This document shows, piece by piece, positions 1 to 7,553 of a DNA stretch of 10,876 nucleotides. Every line of letters starts with the position of its first letter. Position 1 is the stretch's first letter. Source of the stretch: Bacteroidota bacterium (lineage in GTDB: Bacteria > Bacteroidota > Bacteroidia > Bacteroidales > UBA932); the NCBI GenBank assembly GCA_017860395.1, contig JAGDMC010000048.1, forward strand, positions 1 through 10,876, in the 5' to 3' direction. Both the position numbers and the translations under genes were made by a program. The notes beneath the pieces were generated by a model that was given only the letters and a program-made list of their open reading frames with translations, searched no databases and was not told the DNA's origin.

Positions 1-1
1 C

Positions 2-2038
2 GGAGGACACAGGAAAGGTCAGTCGGGAGGAAAAAGAGAAGAGTCAACCGGGAAAGTGAGCATGACAAGGGAAGGATATGCCTTCATCATAAGAGAGGGC
101 ATTGAAGATGATGTGTTTGTACCGGCATCAAAACTCAGGGGGGCTCTCCACGGGGACATCGTTAAAGTCTCAATTGTTGCAAAGAAAAGTCTTACCAAAA
201 GATATGAGGGAGAGGTAATAGAAATTGTCGAAAGGACAAAAAGACCTTTCATAGGAATTCTCCAGATTACCGGAAATCAGGCATGGGTTATATGTGAGAA
301 CAAGAATATGCCTCACGACATAAAAATACCGATTGAAGGCGTTGAGGATATTTACAACGGGCTCAAAGTTGCTGCAATTGTGGATGAATGGCCAAGAAGT
401 TCCGACGAGCCAATTGGTCACATAATTGAAGTCCTTGGCAAACCGGGAGAAAATAATACGGAAATGCACGCCATTCTCACAGAATTCGGGCTTCCGTTCC
501 GTTTTGACCCTAAGGTTGAAAAAGAGGCTGAGAAAATTTCTGAAAAAATTGATCCGGAAGAGATAAAAAGACGTCGCGATTTCAGGGGGGTAACAACATT
601 TACCATTGACCCAACTGATGCAAAAGACTTCGACGATGCGCTTTCACTTAAAAAACTGGATAACGGGAACTGGGAGGTTGGTGTTCACATTGCCGACGTA
701 ACCCACTATGTACGCCCGGGTTCACTTGTAGAACAGGAGGCGCAGGAAAGGGCAACATCTGTATATCTTGTAGACAGAACTGTTCCAATGTTGCCGGAAA
801 AACTGTCTAACAAACTCTGTTCGCTCCGTCCAAACGAAGAAAAGTTGTGTTTTTCGGCAGTATTCGAGCTAAATGAAAAGGCGAAAATAATTTCAAGATG
901 GTTCGGCAGGACAATCATTGAATCCGATTACAGGTTTGATTACGAAGGAGCACAAAAGACAATTGAGACAAAAGAGGGTCCGCTTAAAAATGAGATACTC
1001 AAACTGCATCAGCTTGCTTCATCTCTCAGGAATGAAAGATTCTCAAAAGGCGCAATAAGCTTCGAAAGACCGGAAATGAAGGTTGAAGTCGATGAGGCAG
1101 GTAAACCGATACGGGTATATCAGAAAGAGAGCAAGGATTCAAACTGGCTCATTGAAGAATTCATGCTCCTCGCAAACAAAGAGGTTGCATTTTTTGTAGG
1201 CGGAAAGGGAAAGGATTCAAAAACATTTGTCTACCGTATCCACGAAGAGCCAAACATGGACAAGGTTACTATTCTCCGGACATTCGTCAAGCACTTCGGG
1301 TATGATATGAGTCCTACAAAGAACGCAAGGGAGCTTTCCACAGAAATTAACAAGTTGCTCACCACCGTAAAAGGACGGCCGGAAGAGAGTGCAATTGAGA
1401 TTATGGCTCTCCGGTCAATGGCAAGAGCAAGATACTCAACAGATAATGCAGGTCACTACGGCCTGGCATTTGACTACTACACCCACTTCACGTCTCCTAT
1501 CCGCAGGTATCCGGACATGATGGTTCACCGCCTTCTTGCCCTATACCTGGACAACGCAAAATCACAGGACAAAGGATACTATGAAGACCGCTGTAAATAC
1601 TCCAGCGAAAGGGAACAACTCGCAACCGAAGCCGAACGCGCCAGCATCAAATACAAAATGGTTGAGTTTATGCAGGATAAGGTGGGTATGATTTTCGACG
1701 GAAATGTATCCGGGATTACCGAATGGGGAATGTTCGTTGAACTAGCCGAAACAAAAGTCGAAGGTCTTGTTGCCCTGAGAGATATTAAAGAGGATTATCT
1801 TCAGTTTAACGAGGAGTCTATGTCTCTTTATGCCAAAAGAAGCGGAAAAAGGTTTATTCTTGGAGACGCTGTTAAGGTAAAAGTAGAAAAAGCCAACCTT
1901 GAACAAAAACAACTTGACTACTCACTAATATGGGAAGAGAGCGGTGTTACGCCCGATAGGCCTGAAAAGCAAAGACATAACAGAAGACAGGAAGGACGTG
2001 ACGAGACCAAACCCCTCTCCAGAAGAAAAAAATCTTAA
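2..2038 (+). CDS. rnr: Ribonuclease R (RNB-family 3'-5' exoribonuclease), 5'-truncated by window edge
   Basis: RNase R degrades structured RNA processively from the 3' end in the cytoplasm. The frame is open to the first bases of the window, with no stop. The GTG at 56 (ValSerMet) is therefore not the true start, and the N-terminal helix-turn-helix region plus perhaps 40-60 residues are missing. Numbering from base 56: cold-shock/OB domains cover about 1-130 and the RNB catalytic domain about 175-500. The metal-binding aspartate cluster TIDPTDAKDFDDA has D185, D191, D193 and D194, and the later RNB motif HFTSPIRRY is at 477-485. An S1 domain follows at about 543-625 and a basic tail ends in RRKKS. 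A basic, glycine-rich linker (bases 2-55) precedes the first cold-shock domain. Gene ends 63 bases before the marR start. Bacteroidota relatives are about 710-720 residues, so the visible part looks intact. Confidence 0.95.
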   Translation, partial: GGHRKGQSGGKREESTGKVSMTREGYAFIIREGIEDDVFVPASKLRGALHGDIVKVSIVAKKSLTKRYEGEVIEIVERTKRPFIGILQITGNQAWVICENKNMPHDIKIPIEGVEDIYNGLKVAAIVDEWPRSSDEPIGHIIEVLGKPGENNTEMHAILTEFGLPFRFDPKVEKEAEKISEKIDPEEIKRRRDFRGVTTFTIDPTDAKDFDDALSLKKLDNGNWEVGVHIADVTHYVRPGSLVEQEAQERATSVYLVDRTVPMLPEKLSNKLCSLRPNEEKLCFSAVFELNEKAKIISRWFGRTIIESDYRFDYEGAQKTIETKEGPLKNEILKLHQLASSLRNERFSKGAISFERPEMKVEVDEAGKPIRVYQKESKDSNWLIEEFMLLANKEVAFFVGGKGKDSKTFVYRIHEEPNMDKVTILRTFVKHFGYDMSPTKNARELSTEINKLLTTVKGRPEESAIEIMALRSMARARYSTDNAGHYGLAFDYYTHFTSPIRRYPDMMVHRLLALYLDNAKSQDKGYYEDRCKYSSEREQLATEAERASIKYKMVEFMQDKVGMIFDGNVSGITEWGMFVELAETKVEGLVALRDIKEDYLQFNEESMSLYAKRSGKRFILGDAVKVKVEKANLEQKQLDYSLIWEESGVTPDRPEKQRHNRRQEGRDETKPLSRRKKS

Positions 2039-2045
2039 AAAATAT

Positions 2046-2075
2046 TTTGCGTATCGATAAAAGTATATACTTTTG
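2046..2075 (+). promoter_or_regulatory. Bacteroidota-type promoter for the marR-family gene
   Basis: The 8-mer TACTTTTG at 2068-2075 matches the Bacteroidota -7 consensus TAnnTTTG exactly. A TTTG at 2046-2049 sits 18 bases upstream, close to the usual -33 element and spacing. Transcription would begin at roughly 2080-2085, leaving a leader of about 20 bases before the ATG at 2102. The start site is inferred, not measured. Confidence 0.65.
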
Positions 2076-2079
2076 CACC

Positions 2080-2110
2080 GTTGATTAAACAACTATTGTA
2101 TATGCAACTA
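2080..2110 (+). promoter_or_regulatory. Putative MarR-type operator O1 (double TTG-N6-CAA dyad)
   Basis: Two TTG-N6-CAA dyads lie in tandem, at 2081-2092 and 2096-2107, with starts 15 bp apart. The element begins 5 bases after the -7 box and runs over the marR start codon, so a bound protein would block transcription of marR. The same 31-bp layout recurs at 2579-2609 upstream of the exporter genes, identical at 23 of 31 positions, including the shared core CAACTATTG. MarR proteins are dimers that usually bind short inverted repeats. Assigning this site to the adjacent MarR protein is inference. Confidence 0.55.
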
Positions 2111-2542
2111 AAACTTGTAAAAATTAATGAGCTGCTCTCTATCCTTAGCGGAAGGTTGTCGGCTACACTAAACCGGCACCTGAACAGGAAATTCAAGGCA
2201 GCAGGACTTGAGATTACTACCGAGCAGTGGCTTGTCCTCGTTTGCCTGTGGAACAAGGACAAGCTCACACAACAGGCAATAAGCGAACAAACATTCAAGG
2301 ACAAAGCGAGCATTACAAGGCTTCTGGATACTTTGTCCCGGCATGATCTCATCGAAAGACATTCAGAACCCTCGGACAGGAGAATAAACCTTATACACCT
2401 TACGGAAAAGGGGAAAAAGCTTGAAGAACAGGCTATGGCTATTGTCAAGGAATCTTTCGAACAGGCCATTACCGGTATCACACCTCAGGAACTTCTTTTT
2501 TCAAGAGAAATAATCATTAAACTTTTAAACAATATTATTTAA
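2102..2542 (+). CDS. MarR-family transcriptional regulator
   Basis: A 146-residue winged-helix DNA-binding protein, the normal size for MarR. The dimerisation helix is at about 1-35, the helix-turn-helix at about 52-83 with a recognition helix near 68-81 (KASITRLLDTLSRH), and the wing at about 85-100 with the family's D-x-R hallmark (S91-D92-R93-R94), followed by LTEKG and C-terminal dimerisation helices. Start chosen at the ATG at 2102: a TTG at 2081 is in frame but lies at the predicted transcription start. MarR proteins normally repress neighbouring efflux or stress genes and let go of DNA on binding small phenolic or other ligands, or on cysteine oxidation. The only cysteine here is C48, so multi-cysteine redox sensing looks unlikely. 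Its position just ahead of an exporter operon, and matching dyads before both transcription units, suggest it represses itself and the pump. The ligand is unknown. Confidence 0.9.
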   Translation: MQLKLVKINELLSILSGRLSATLNRHLNRKFKAAGLEITTEQWLVLVCLWNKDKLTQQAISEQTFKDKASITRLLDTLSRHDLIERHSEPSDRRINLIHLTEKGKKLEEQAMAIVKESFEQAITGITPQELLFSREIIIKLLNNII

Positions 2543-2566
2543 CTGTTAAAAACAGACATATTTTTT
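2543..2566 (+). terminator. Possible weak intrinsic terminator after marR
   Basis: Directly after the marR stop codon, CTGTT (2543-2547) and AACAG (2551-2555) can form a 5-bp stem with an AAA loop, followed five bases later by six T residues (2561-2566). The stem is short and A/T-rich, so termination would be partial at best. It may separate marR from the exporter operon or allow read-through. Confidence 0.3.
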
Positions 2567-2578
2567 CACCTTATAATA

Positions 2579-2609
2579 GTTGCATATTCAACTATTGCAC
2601 ATTCAACCA
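2579..2609 (+). promoter_or_regulatory. Putative MarR-type operator O2 upstream of the exporter operon
   Basis: This is a second copy of the double dyad: TTG-N6-CAA at 2580-2591 and again at 2595-2606, starts 15 bp apart as in O1. The first dyad extends to a perfect 8-bp inverted repeat, AATAGTTG (2575-2582) and CAACTATT (2589-2596), around a 6-bp centre. It ends 34 bases before the ATG of the tolC-like gene. I could not place a consensus -7 element with confidence; TATAATAG at 2572-2579 overlaps the operator and is one candidate. The binding protein is inferred to be the adjacent MarR regulator. Confidence 0.6.
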
Positions 2610-2643
2610 AGCAAACTAACAATAATTAAATAACCCTTTGCAA

Positions 2644-4125
2644 ATGAAACGATTTGCTCTTTTAATTTTACTGACATCAAGCATTGTCACTCTTTATGCA
2701 CAAAATACTCTTTCAATTGAAGAGTGCCGGAAACTGGCAATGGAGCATAACCGCTCTATTATGATTGCCAAAGAAAAGGCCGATGTAGCAACCGAATTGA
2801 GAAAGGCTGCCTTTACACAGTTTCTTCCAAATTTTTCCGCAAACGGAACGTACCTTTTTAATCAAAAAAACATCTCGCTCATGAGCGAAGATGCTCTGCT
2901 TCCTATTGGAACGAAAATGGCCGATGGCTCTTTTGGTTTCAGGCAGGATCAGGTAAAAAACCAATGGGTGCAGGTTAGTCCCGGAGTTTATGCTCCGCTC
3001 GATGCAAGCGGAAAACCATTCGATCCAAAGGCCGAGCCGGGTAAGATTATCTGGAAAGATTATGCTGTATTGCCAAAAGAGGCCCTTGAAATGGATGTCA
3101 AAAATATTTTCGCGGGAGCCGTTGGTTTTGTTCAGCCTGTTTTCATGGGCGGCAAAGTTCGTGAGCTGTACAAAATGGCAAAAAGCGGAGAGCGGCTTGC
3201 CAATATTGAGCAGGAGAGAGCTGCAGATGAGCTTATAATAGATGTCGATGAAGCATACTGGAGAGTTGTTTCGCTTGAGAATAAAAGGAAACTGGCACAG
3301 GAGTATTGTCTTCTGATGGAAAAGCTGGTGAAAAATGTAGGCATAATGGTAGAAGAGGGCGTTGCAACAAAAGGCGATGTACTCAAGGTTAGCGTAAAAC
3401 TAAATGAGGCACAGATGATGCTGGCAAAAGCCGACAACGGGCTCCGGCTTTCAAAGATGGCACTTTTCCAGATTTGCGGCCTTGAGATAAACTCCAATTA
3501 CACTCTGTCCGAAAGCAATCTTACAGGATATAACGATATCAATCCGGTTAAGCCCACAGATTCTCTCATAGAAAACCGTGCGGAAATACGCGCCCTTAAC
3601 GAGGCGAAGAAAATTGCCGGCTCAAATCTTAAGATAATGGAATCGAGGTTTATGCCCAACCTTCTGCTGTCGGGAAATTATATCGTATCAAACCCAAATG
3701 TTTATAACGGAGTGAGCAACTCTTTTGCAGGAATGTTCTCTGTTGGGGTTGGCATTAATATTCCAATCTTTCATTTCGGGGAACGCATTCACACTCTTCA
3801 TGCTGCAAAGAGTCAGGTGAAGATTGTTCAGTATCAGATTGACGAGGCAAAAGAGAAAATTGAGCTGCAGGTAAACCAGTTCGGTTTCCGCACAGATGAG
3901 GCAAGAAGAAGGCTTTCAATGGCAGAAAAAAGCGTCGAAAAGGCCGATGAAAATGTTCGGTTTGCAAATGAAGCTTTCGATGCCGGTCTCATTGGCAGTA
4001 CAGACTTAATGGAAGCACAGACAGCCTGGCTCATGGCAAATTCGGAGAAAATCGATTCCAAAATTGAGGTAAAAATGTGTGAGCTCTATTTAAAAAAGGC
4101 TATTGGCGAATCGTTGGTAAAATAA
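2644..4125 (+). CDS. TolC-like outer-membrane efflux channel (OEP family)
   Basis: A 493-residue outer-membrane channel component of a tripartite exporter. A signal peptide covers about residues 1-19 (MKRFALLILLTSSIVTLYA, then Q). The mature N-terminus (LSIEECRKLAMEHN) is typical of the outer-membrane efflux protein family. Two OEP repeats follow, each with a barrel strand pair and long helices; the strand-to-helix junctions read VQPVFMGGK (163-171) and INIPIFHFGE in the second repeat. Start chosen at ATG 2644, because the TTG at 2638 would only add Met-Gln before the signal peptide. The stretch at about 76-152, between the first two predicted strands, is about 75 residues, much longer than the matching stretch in the second repeat; it is probably an extended surface loop. 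First gene of the exporter operon; the adaptor gene starts 20 bases downstream. Specific substrate not predictable. Confidence 0.9.
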   Translation: MKRFALLILLTSSIVTLYAQNTLSIEECRKLAMEHNRSIMIAKEKADVATELRKAAFTQFLPNFSANGTYLFNQKNISLMSEDALLPIGTKMADGSFGFRQDQVKNQWVQVSPGVYAPLDASGKPFDPKAEPGKIIWKDYAVLPKEALEMDVKNIFAGAVGFVQPVFMGGKVRELYKMAKSGERLANIEQERAADELIIDVDEAYWRVVSLENKRKLAQEYCLLMEKLVKNVGIMVEEGVATKGDVLKVSVKLNEAQMMLAKADNGLRLSKMALFQICGLEINSNYTLSESNLTGYNDINPVKPTDSLIENRAEIRALNEAKKIAGSNLKIMESRFMPNLLLSGNYIVSNPNVYNGVSNSFAGMFSVGVGINIPIFHFGERIHTLHAAKSQVKIVQYQIDEAKEKIELQVNQFGFRTDEARRRLSMAEKSVEKADENVRFANEAFDAGLIGSTDLMEAQTAWLMANSEKIDSKIEVKMCELYLKKAIGESLVK

Positions 4126-4145
4126 ATAAAGAAAAAATATAAAAC

Positions 4146-5144
4146 ATGAAAACAATAAACAACAAAAACAGCATGCTCGGAGGGCTTCTCGGGCTGTTAG
4201 GAGTAATAGTTTTAGTATCTGTAATCGGGTTTTACGCAGCTAAGCCGGAACCGCTCATTCTCCAGGGAGAAGTCGAGGCAAATGAATATAGGGTTTCCGG
4301 AAAAATCCCGGGAAGGGTAAAGGAAATTTTAGTTGAGGAGGGTATGCTTGTTAAGCGCGGAGACACTCTGGCCATTATTGACAGTCCGGAACTTCTGGCA
4401 AAACTTGATCAGGCCGTGGCTGCCCGCTCTGCTGCCGAGGCACAAAACAGAAAAGCAATTAAAGGGGCAAGACAGGAGCAGATAATGGGTGCCTACGAAA
4501 TGTGGCAGAAGGCCGAAGTTGGCGTGGAAATTACAAAAAAATCATATGACCGCGTTCAGAAATTATTTGACAAAGAGGTGATTCCGGCACAAAAAAGAGA
4601 TGAGGCAGAGGCTCAGTACAGGGCTGCCGTTGCAACAGCAAAAGCTGCAAAGTCGCAATATGACATGGCTTTTAACGGAGCAGAAAAAGAAGATAAGGAG
4701 GCTGCGCTTGCTCTCGTGAGCAGAGCCAACGGAGCAGTAAACGAGGTTGAATCTTACCTTGGGGAAACATATATTATTTCGCCGTCTTCGGGAGAGGTAA
4801 CAGAAATATTTCCAAACCGGGGCGACCTTGTAGGTACCGGGGCTCCGCTTATGGGCATTACAGATATGAGCGACATGTGGTTCACATTCAGCGTAAGAGA
4901 AGACCTGCTTAAGGAAATGAATACCGGAACTATAGTCAAAATAAAGATTCCTGCTCTTGGAGACAAAACCTACGAAGCAAAAATTACATTTATGAAAGCT
5001 ATGGCCTCATATGCAACATGGCGTTCAACAAAGGTGGGCGGGCAATTTGATGCCAAAACCTTTGAAGTTAAGGCAAAACCGGCAGAGGCAATTTCGGGTC
5101 TTCGTCCGGGCATGTCTGCAATAATAGAAACTGTTTTAAAATAG
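4146..5144 (+). CDS. HlyD/YbhG-type periplasmic adaptor (membrane fusion protein)
   Basis: A 332-residue adaptor that links inner-membrane permeases to a TolC-type channel. One N-terminal membrane anchor lies at about 12-31 (GLLGLLGVIVLVSVIGFYAA). The first half of the lipoyl (barrel-sandwich) domain is at about 41-80 (SGKIPGRVKEILVEEGMLVK, 51-70). A coiled-coil alpha-hairpin rich in Ala, Glu and Lys covers about 82-205, the second lipoyl half about 208-241 (ISPSSGEVTEIFPNRGDLV), and a beta-barrel domain runs to the C-terminus, ending near GLRPGMSAIIETVLK. Of known families it most resembles YbhG/YhiI-type adaptors that serve ABC-2 permeases, rather than RND adaptors, in keeping with its neighbours. 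It sits 20 bases after the channel gene and 6 bases before the first permease, so all are probably on one mRNA. Confidence 0.9.
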   Translation: MKTINNKNSMLGGLLGLLGVIVLVSVIGFYAAKPEPLILQGEVEANEYRVSGKIPGRVKEILVEEGMLVKRGDTLAIIDSPELLAKLDQAVAARSAAEAQNRKAIKGARQEQIMGAYEMWQKAEVGVEITKKSYDRVQKLFDKEVIPAQKRDEAEAQYRAAVATAKAAKSQYDMAFNGAEKEDKEAALALVSRANGAVNEVESYLGETYIISPSSGEVTEIFPNRGDLVGTGAPLMGITDMSDMWFTFSVREDLLKEMNTGTIVKIKIPALGDKTYEAKITFMKAMASYATWRSTKVGGQFDAKTFEVKAKPAEAISGLRPGMSAIIETVLK

Positions 5145-5150
5145 ATCGTA

Positions 5151-6320
5151 ATGACATACGGCGCATTTAAAAATGTATGGAAGAGAGAGCTTAGGGTAAT
5201 GTTCAGCCGCCCCATTTACCTTTTTTCAACAGTAATTGTAATGGGATTCTGCTGCGTCTTTTTCTTCACTCTATTCAGAGAGGGTCTTCCCGAGCGCCTG
5301 CCCATTGCTATTGTCGATTTGGACAACTCGGCTATTTCCAGAAGATTCTCACGGGAGCTTAATGCTACACCCATGACTCAGGTTGTGGTGCAATGCTCCA
5401 GCTATCCCGAAGCAAGAGATTTGATGCAGCGGGGTAAGATATACGGGTTTATCGTGGTTCCTGATAATTTCTATAAGGATATGCTCTCCAGCAGGAGGCC
5501 GGATATCTCCTTCTATGTGAATAATTCTTACCTGATTGCAGGCACATTGAGCTACAGAGATATGCTCACAATGTCTACGCTTGCATCCGGGGCCTATCAG
5601 AGGGAAATTCTCCGTGCCCGTGGCGCAGGAGAGGAGGCTATAATGGGTCGTATCCAGCCAATTATGATTGACTCGCATCAGATAGGGAACCCATGGGCAA
5701 ATTATGGCATTTATCTAATTAATGTGATTTTGCCCGGTGTTCTTCAGTTGATGATAATTTTAATGACAGTCTTTTCCATTGGGATAGAGCTTAAAAACAA
5801 AACGTCCCGGGATTGGCTTCACAGTGCAGATGGTTCTCTGGTAACAGCTCTTTGCGGGAAATTGCTGCCCTACACTATTCTGTTTGTAATATTGGGGCTT
5901 GCGGGGAATGTTTTTCTTTACAAATTTGCAGGATTCCCCATGAACGGCTCTTTCCTGCGATACTCCATCGCAACAATACTTTTTGTTTTGGCACATCAGG
6001 CAATAGGGATATTTATGATAGGGCTGTTCCCTGTTCTCCGTGATGCAATCAGTTTCGGAGCGCTTTATGGAATACTCTCTTTCACCTATGCAGGATTTAC
6101 CTTCCCAATAGAGGCAATGCCTCGCCTGGCACAGGGAGCAAGTGTTTTGTTCCCCATCCGGCACTACTTTAAAATTTATGTAAACGAGGCCCTGTTAGGC
6201 TCCTCTTTTGCACACTCGGCAATATACTTTGCTGCTCTGGCGGCCTTTCTTCTCCTTCCCTTTATTGTTTACTACAAGCTTAAGAGGGCGCTTATTCACC
6301 AGAACTATCCTCTCAAATAG
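5151..6320 (+). CDS. ABC-2 type transporter permease, first of two (YbhS/YbhR-like)
   Basis: A 389-residue inner-membrane protein with ABC2_membrane_3 layout: one N-terminal membrane helix (about 23-41), a large extracytoplasmic domain (about 45-183), then five further predicted helices at about 184-209, 234-257, 271-293, 299-319 and 356-375. The domain after helix 1 begins LPIAIVDLDNSAISRRF (50-66), a pattern typical of YhgE/YbhR-type permeases. The motif FPIEAMP (318-324) lies between the last two helices, as expected for the family. It would form the membrane channel with the second permease. No ATP-binding motifs are present in this protein. Start is the ATG 6 bases after the adaptor stop. 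Substrate unknown; ABC-2 exporters of this type are linked to drug, bile salt or cation efflux. Confidence 0.88.
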   Translation: MTYGAFKNVWKRELRVMFSRPIYLFSTVIVMGFCCVFFFTLFREGLPERLPIAIVDLDNSAISRRFSRELNATPMTQVVVQCSSYPEARDLMQRGKIYGFIVVPDNFYKDMLSSRRPDISFYVNNSYLIAGTLSYRDMLTMSTLASGAYQREILRARGAGEEAIMGRIQPIMIDSHQIGNPWANYGIYLINVILPGVLQLMIILMTVFSIGIELKNKTSRDWLHSADGSLVTALCGKLLPYTILFVILGLAGNVFLYKFAGFPMNGSFLRYSIATILFVLAHQAIGIFMIGLFPVLRDAISFGALYGILSFTYAGFTFPIEAMPRLAQGASVLFPIRHYFKIYVNEALLGSSFAHSAIYFAALAAFLLLPFIVYYKLKRALIHQNYPLK

Positions 6321-6326
6321 CAAAAA

Positions 6327-7547
6327 ATGAAAAAGAGTTCACAGTTTTTAAAATATATACACGAGGGAATCCGGGATTTGTATTGGGTTTCAATAAACGA
6401 ATTCAGGCATATCTTTGCCGACAGAGGTGTTATGCTCATCTTTTTTGTCGCAGGACTTGCATATCCCCTTCTTTACAACGGCATTTACAAAAACGAGGCT
6501 GTTTATGAAATTCCGGTTGCCGTAGTAGATGATTCCCATTCGCTTGAAAGCCGGGAGTTTCTGAAAAAATTCAATGCTGCACAGGAAGTTAAAATATCCA
6601 ACCGATGTTTGAATATGGAAGAAGCTCAGAAACTCTTCCGGGCTCAAAAGGTTCACGGAATTGTTTATATCCCTTCGGACTATCACATCAGGCTGCGCAA
6701 TATGGAGCAGGCAACCATATCAATTTACAACGATATGAGCAGTTTTCTCTATTATAAAGGGATGACGATGGCAACAAGCTATACAATGCTGGACGAAATG
6801 AATAAAATCCAGATTGAGAGATATAATGCCGCAGGTATTACCGGAGAGCAGGCAAAGATGATTGTGGAGGCAATTCCCAGCAATAATACTGCACTCTTTA
6901 ACCCGGGAAGCGGCTTTGCAAGTTTTCTTCTTCCGGCACTGCTTATCCTCATTATTCACCAGACTCTGTTTTTTGGAATAGGAATGCTTGCTGGCACAGC
7001 GCGGGAAGAGAATAAAAGCCACTCGCAAATTCCAGAACGACTTCATGGTAAGGGCATTTACCGGGTTGTGCTTGGAAAAGCAATCGCATACTTTGTTCTT
7101 TACATTGCAATAAGCGCATATATACTTGGATTTATACCCAAATTATTCAACCTTCCGCACATAGGGAACATTTGGACTCTTTTCCATTTTATAGTTCCTT
7201 TTCTGATTGCTACGATATTCTTTTCAATGAGTGTTTCGGTGTTCATTAAAAACCGGGAGACCGGACTCATCGCATTCCTTTTCTTCACACTTATTCTTCT
7301 GTTTTTATCCGGATTCTCGTGGCCTCAGTCAAACATGCCTGTTTTCTGGAGATATTTATCCTACCTCTTTCCTTCGACGCATGGAATACAGGGTTATATA
7401 AAGATTAACTCCACCGGCGCAAATCTTGCACAAGTGAGATTTGAATACGTCTGGCTCTGGGCACAGGCAGCATTTTACTTTATTACTGCAAGTTTTACCC
7501 TTAGTTATATCGTAAAGCGGGAGAAACTTGCTAAAATTGAAGATTAA
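6327..7547 (+). CDS. ABC-2 type transporter permease, second of two
   Basis: A 406-residue inner-membrane protein with the same plan as the upstream permease: helix 1 at about 35-52, an extracytoplasmic domain (about 55-195) beginning IPVAVVDDSHSLESREF (62-78), and five C-terminal helices at about 198-222, 248-270, 284-305, 313-330 and 374-396. The motif SGFSWPQSNMP (328-338) is the counterpart of GFTFPIEAMP in its partner. The two share the fold but have diverged clearly, which suggests a heterodimeric membrane unit rather than a recent duplication. It starts 6 bases after the previous stop and is the last gene of the operon; its stop lies 6 bases from the stop of the convergent wzi-like gene. 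Neither this gene nor its neighbours encode an ABC ATPase. Confidence 0.88.
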   Translation: MKKSSQFLKYIHEGIRDLYWVSINEFRHIFADRGVMLIFFVAGLAYPLLYNGIYKNEAVYEIPVAVVDDSHSLESREFLKKFNAAQEVKISNRCLNMEEAQKLFRAQKVHGIVYIPSDYHIRLRNMEQATISIYNDMSSFLYYKGMTMATSYTMLDEMNKIQIERYNAAGITGEQAKMIVEAIPSNNTALFNPGSGFASFLLPALLILIIHQTLFFGIGMLAGTAREENKSHSQIPERLHGKGIYRVVLGKAIAYFVLYIAISAYILGFIPKLFNLPHIGNIWTLFHFIVPFLIATIFFSMSVSVFIKNRETGLIAFLFFTLILLFLSGFSWPQSNMPVFWRYLSYLFPSTHGIQGYIKINSTGANLAQVRFEYVWLWAQAAFYFITASFTLSYIVKREKLAKIED

Positions 7548-7553
7548 GAAAGA

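Noticed and set aside
56..64. GTG at 56 or ATG at 62 as the start of rnr
   Set aside because: The frame is open to the window edge, and the visible first cold-shock domain is normally preceded by an N-terminal helix-turn-helix region, so the real start lies upstream.
2081..2083. TTG as start codon of the marR gene
   Set aside because: It lies at the predicted transcription start and inside the putative operator; the ATG at 2102 gives a normal MarR N-terminus.
5760..6164. Minus-strand open frame of 134 codons inside the first permease gene
   Set aside because: It is antisense to a well-supported membrane protein, is unusually rich in Cys and Lys, and shows no recognisable domain; a shadow frame.
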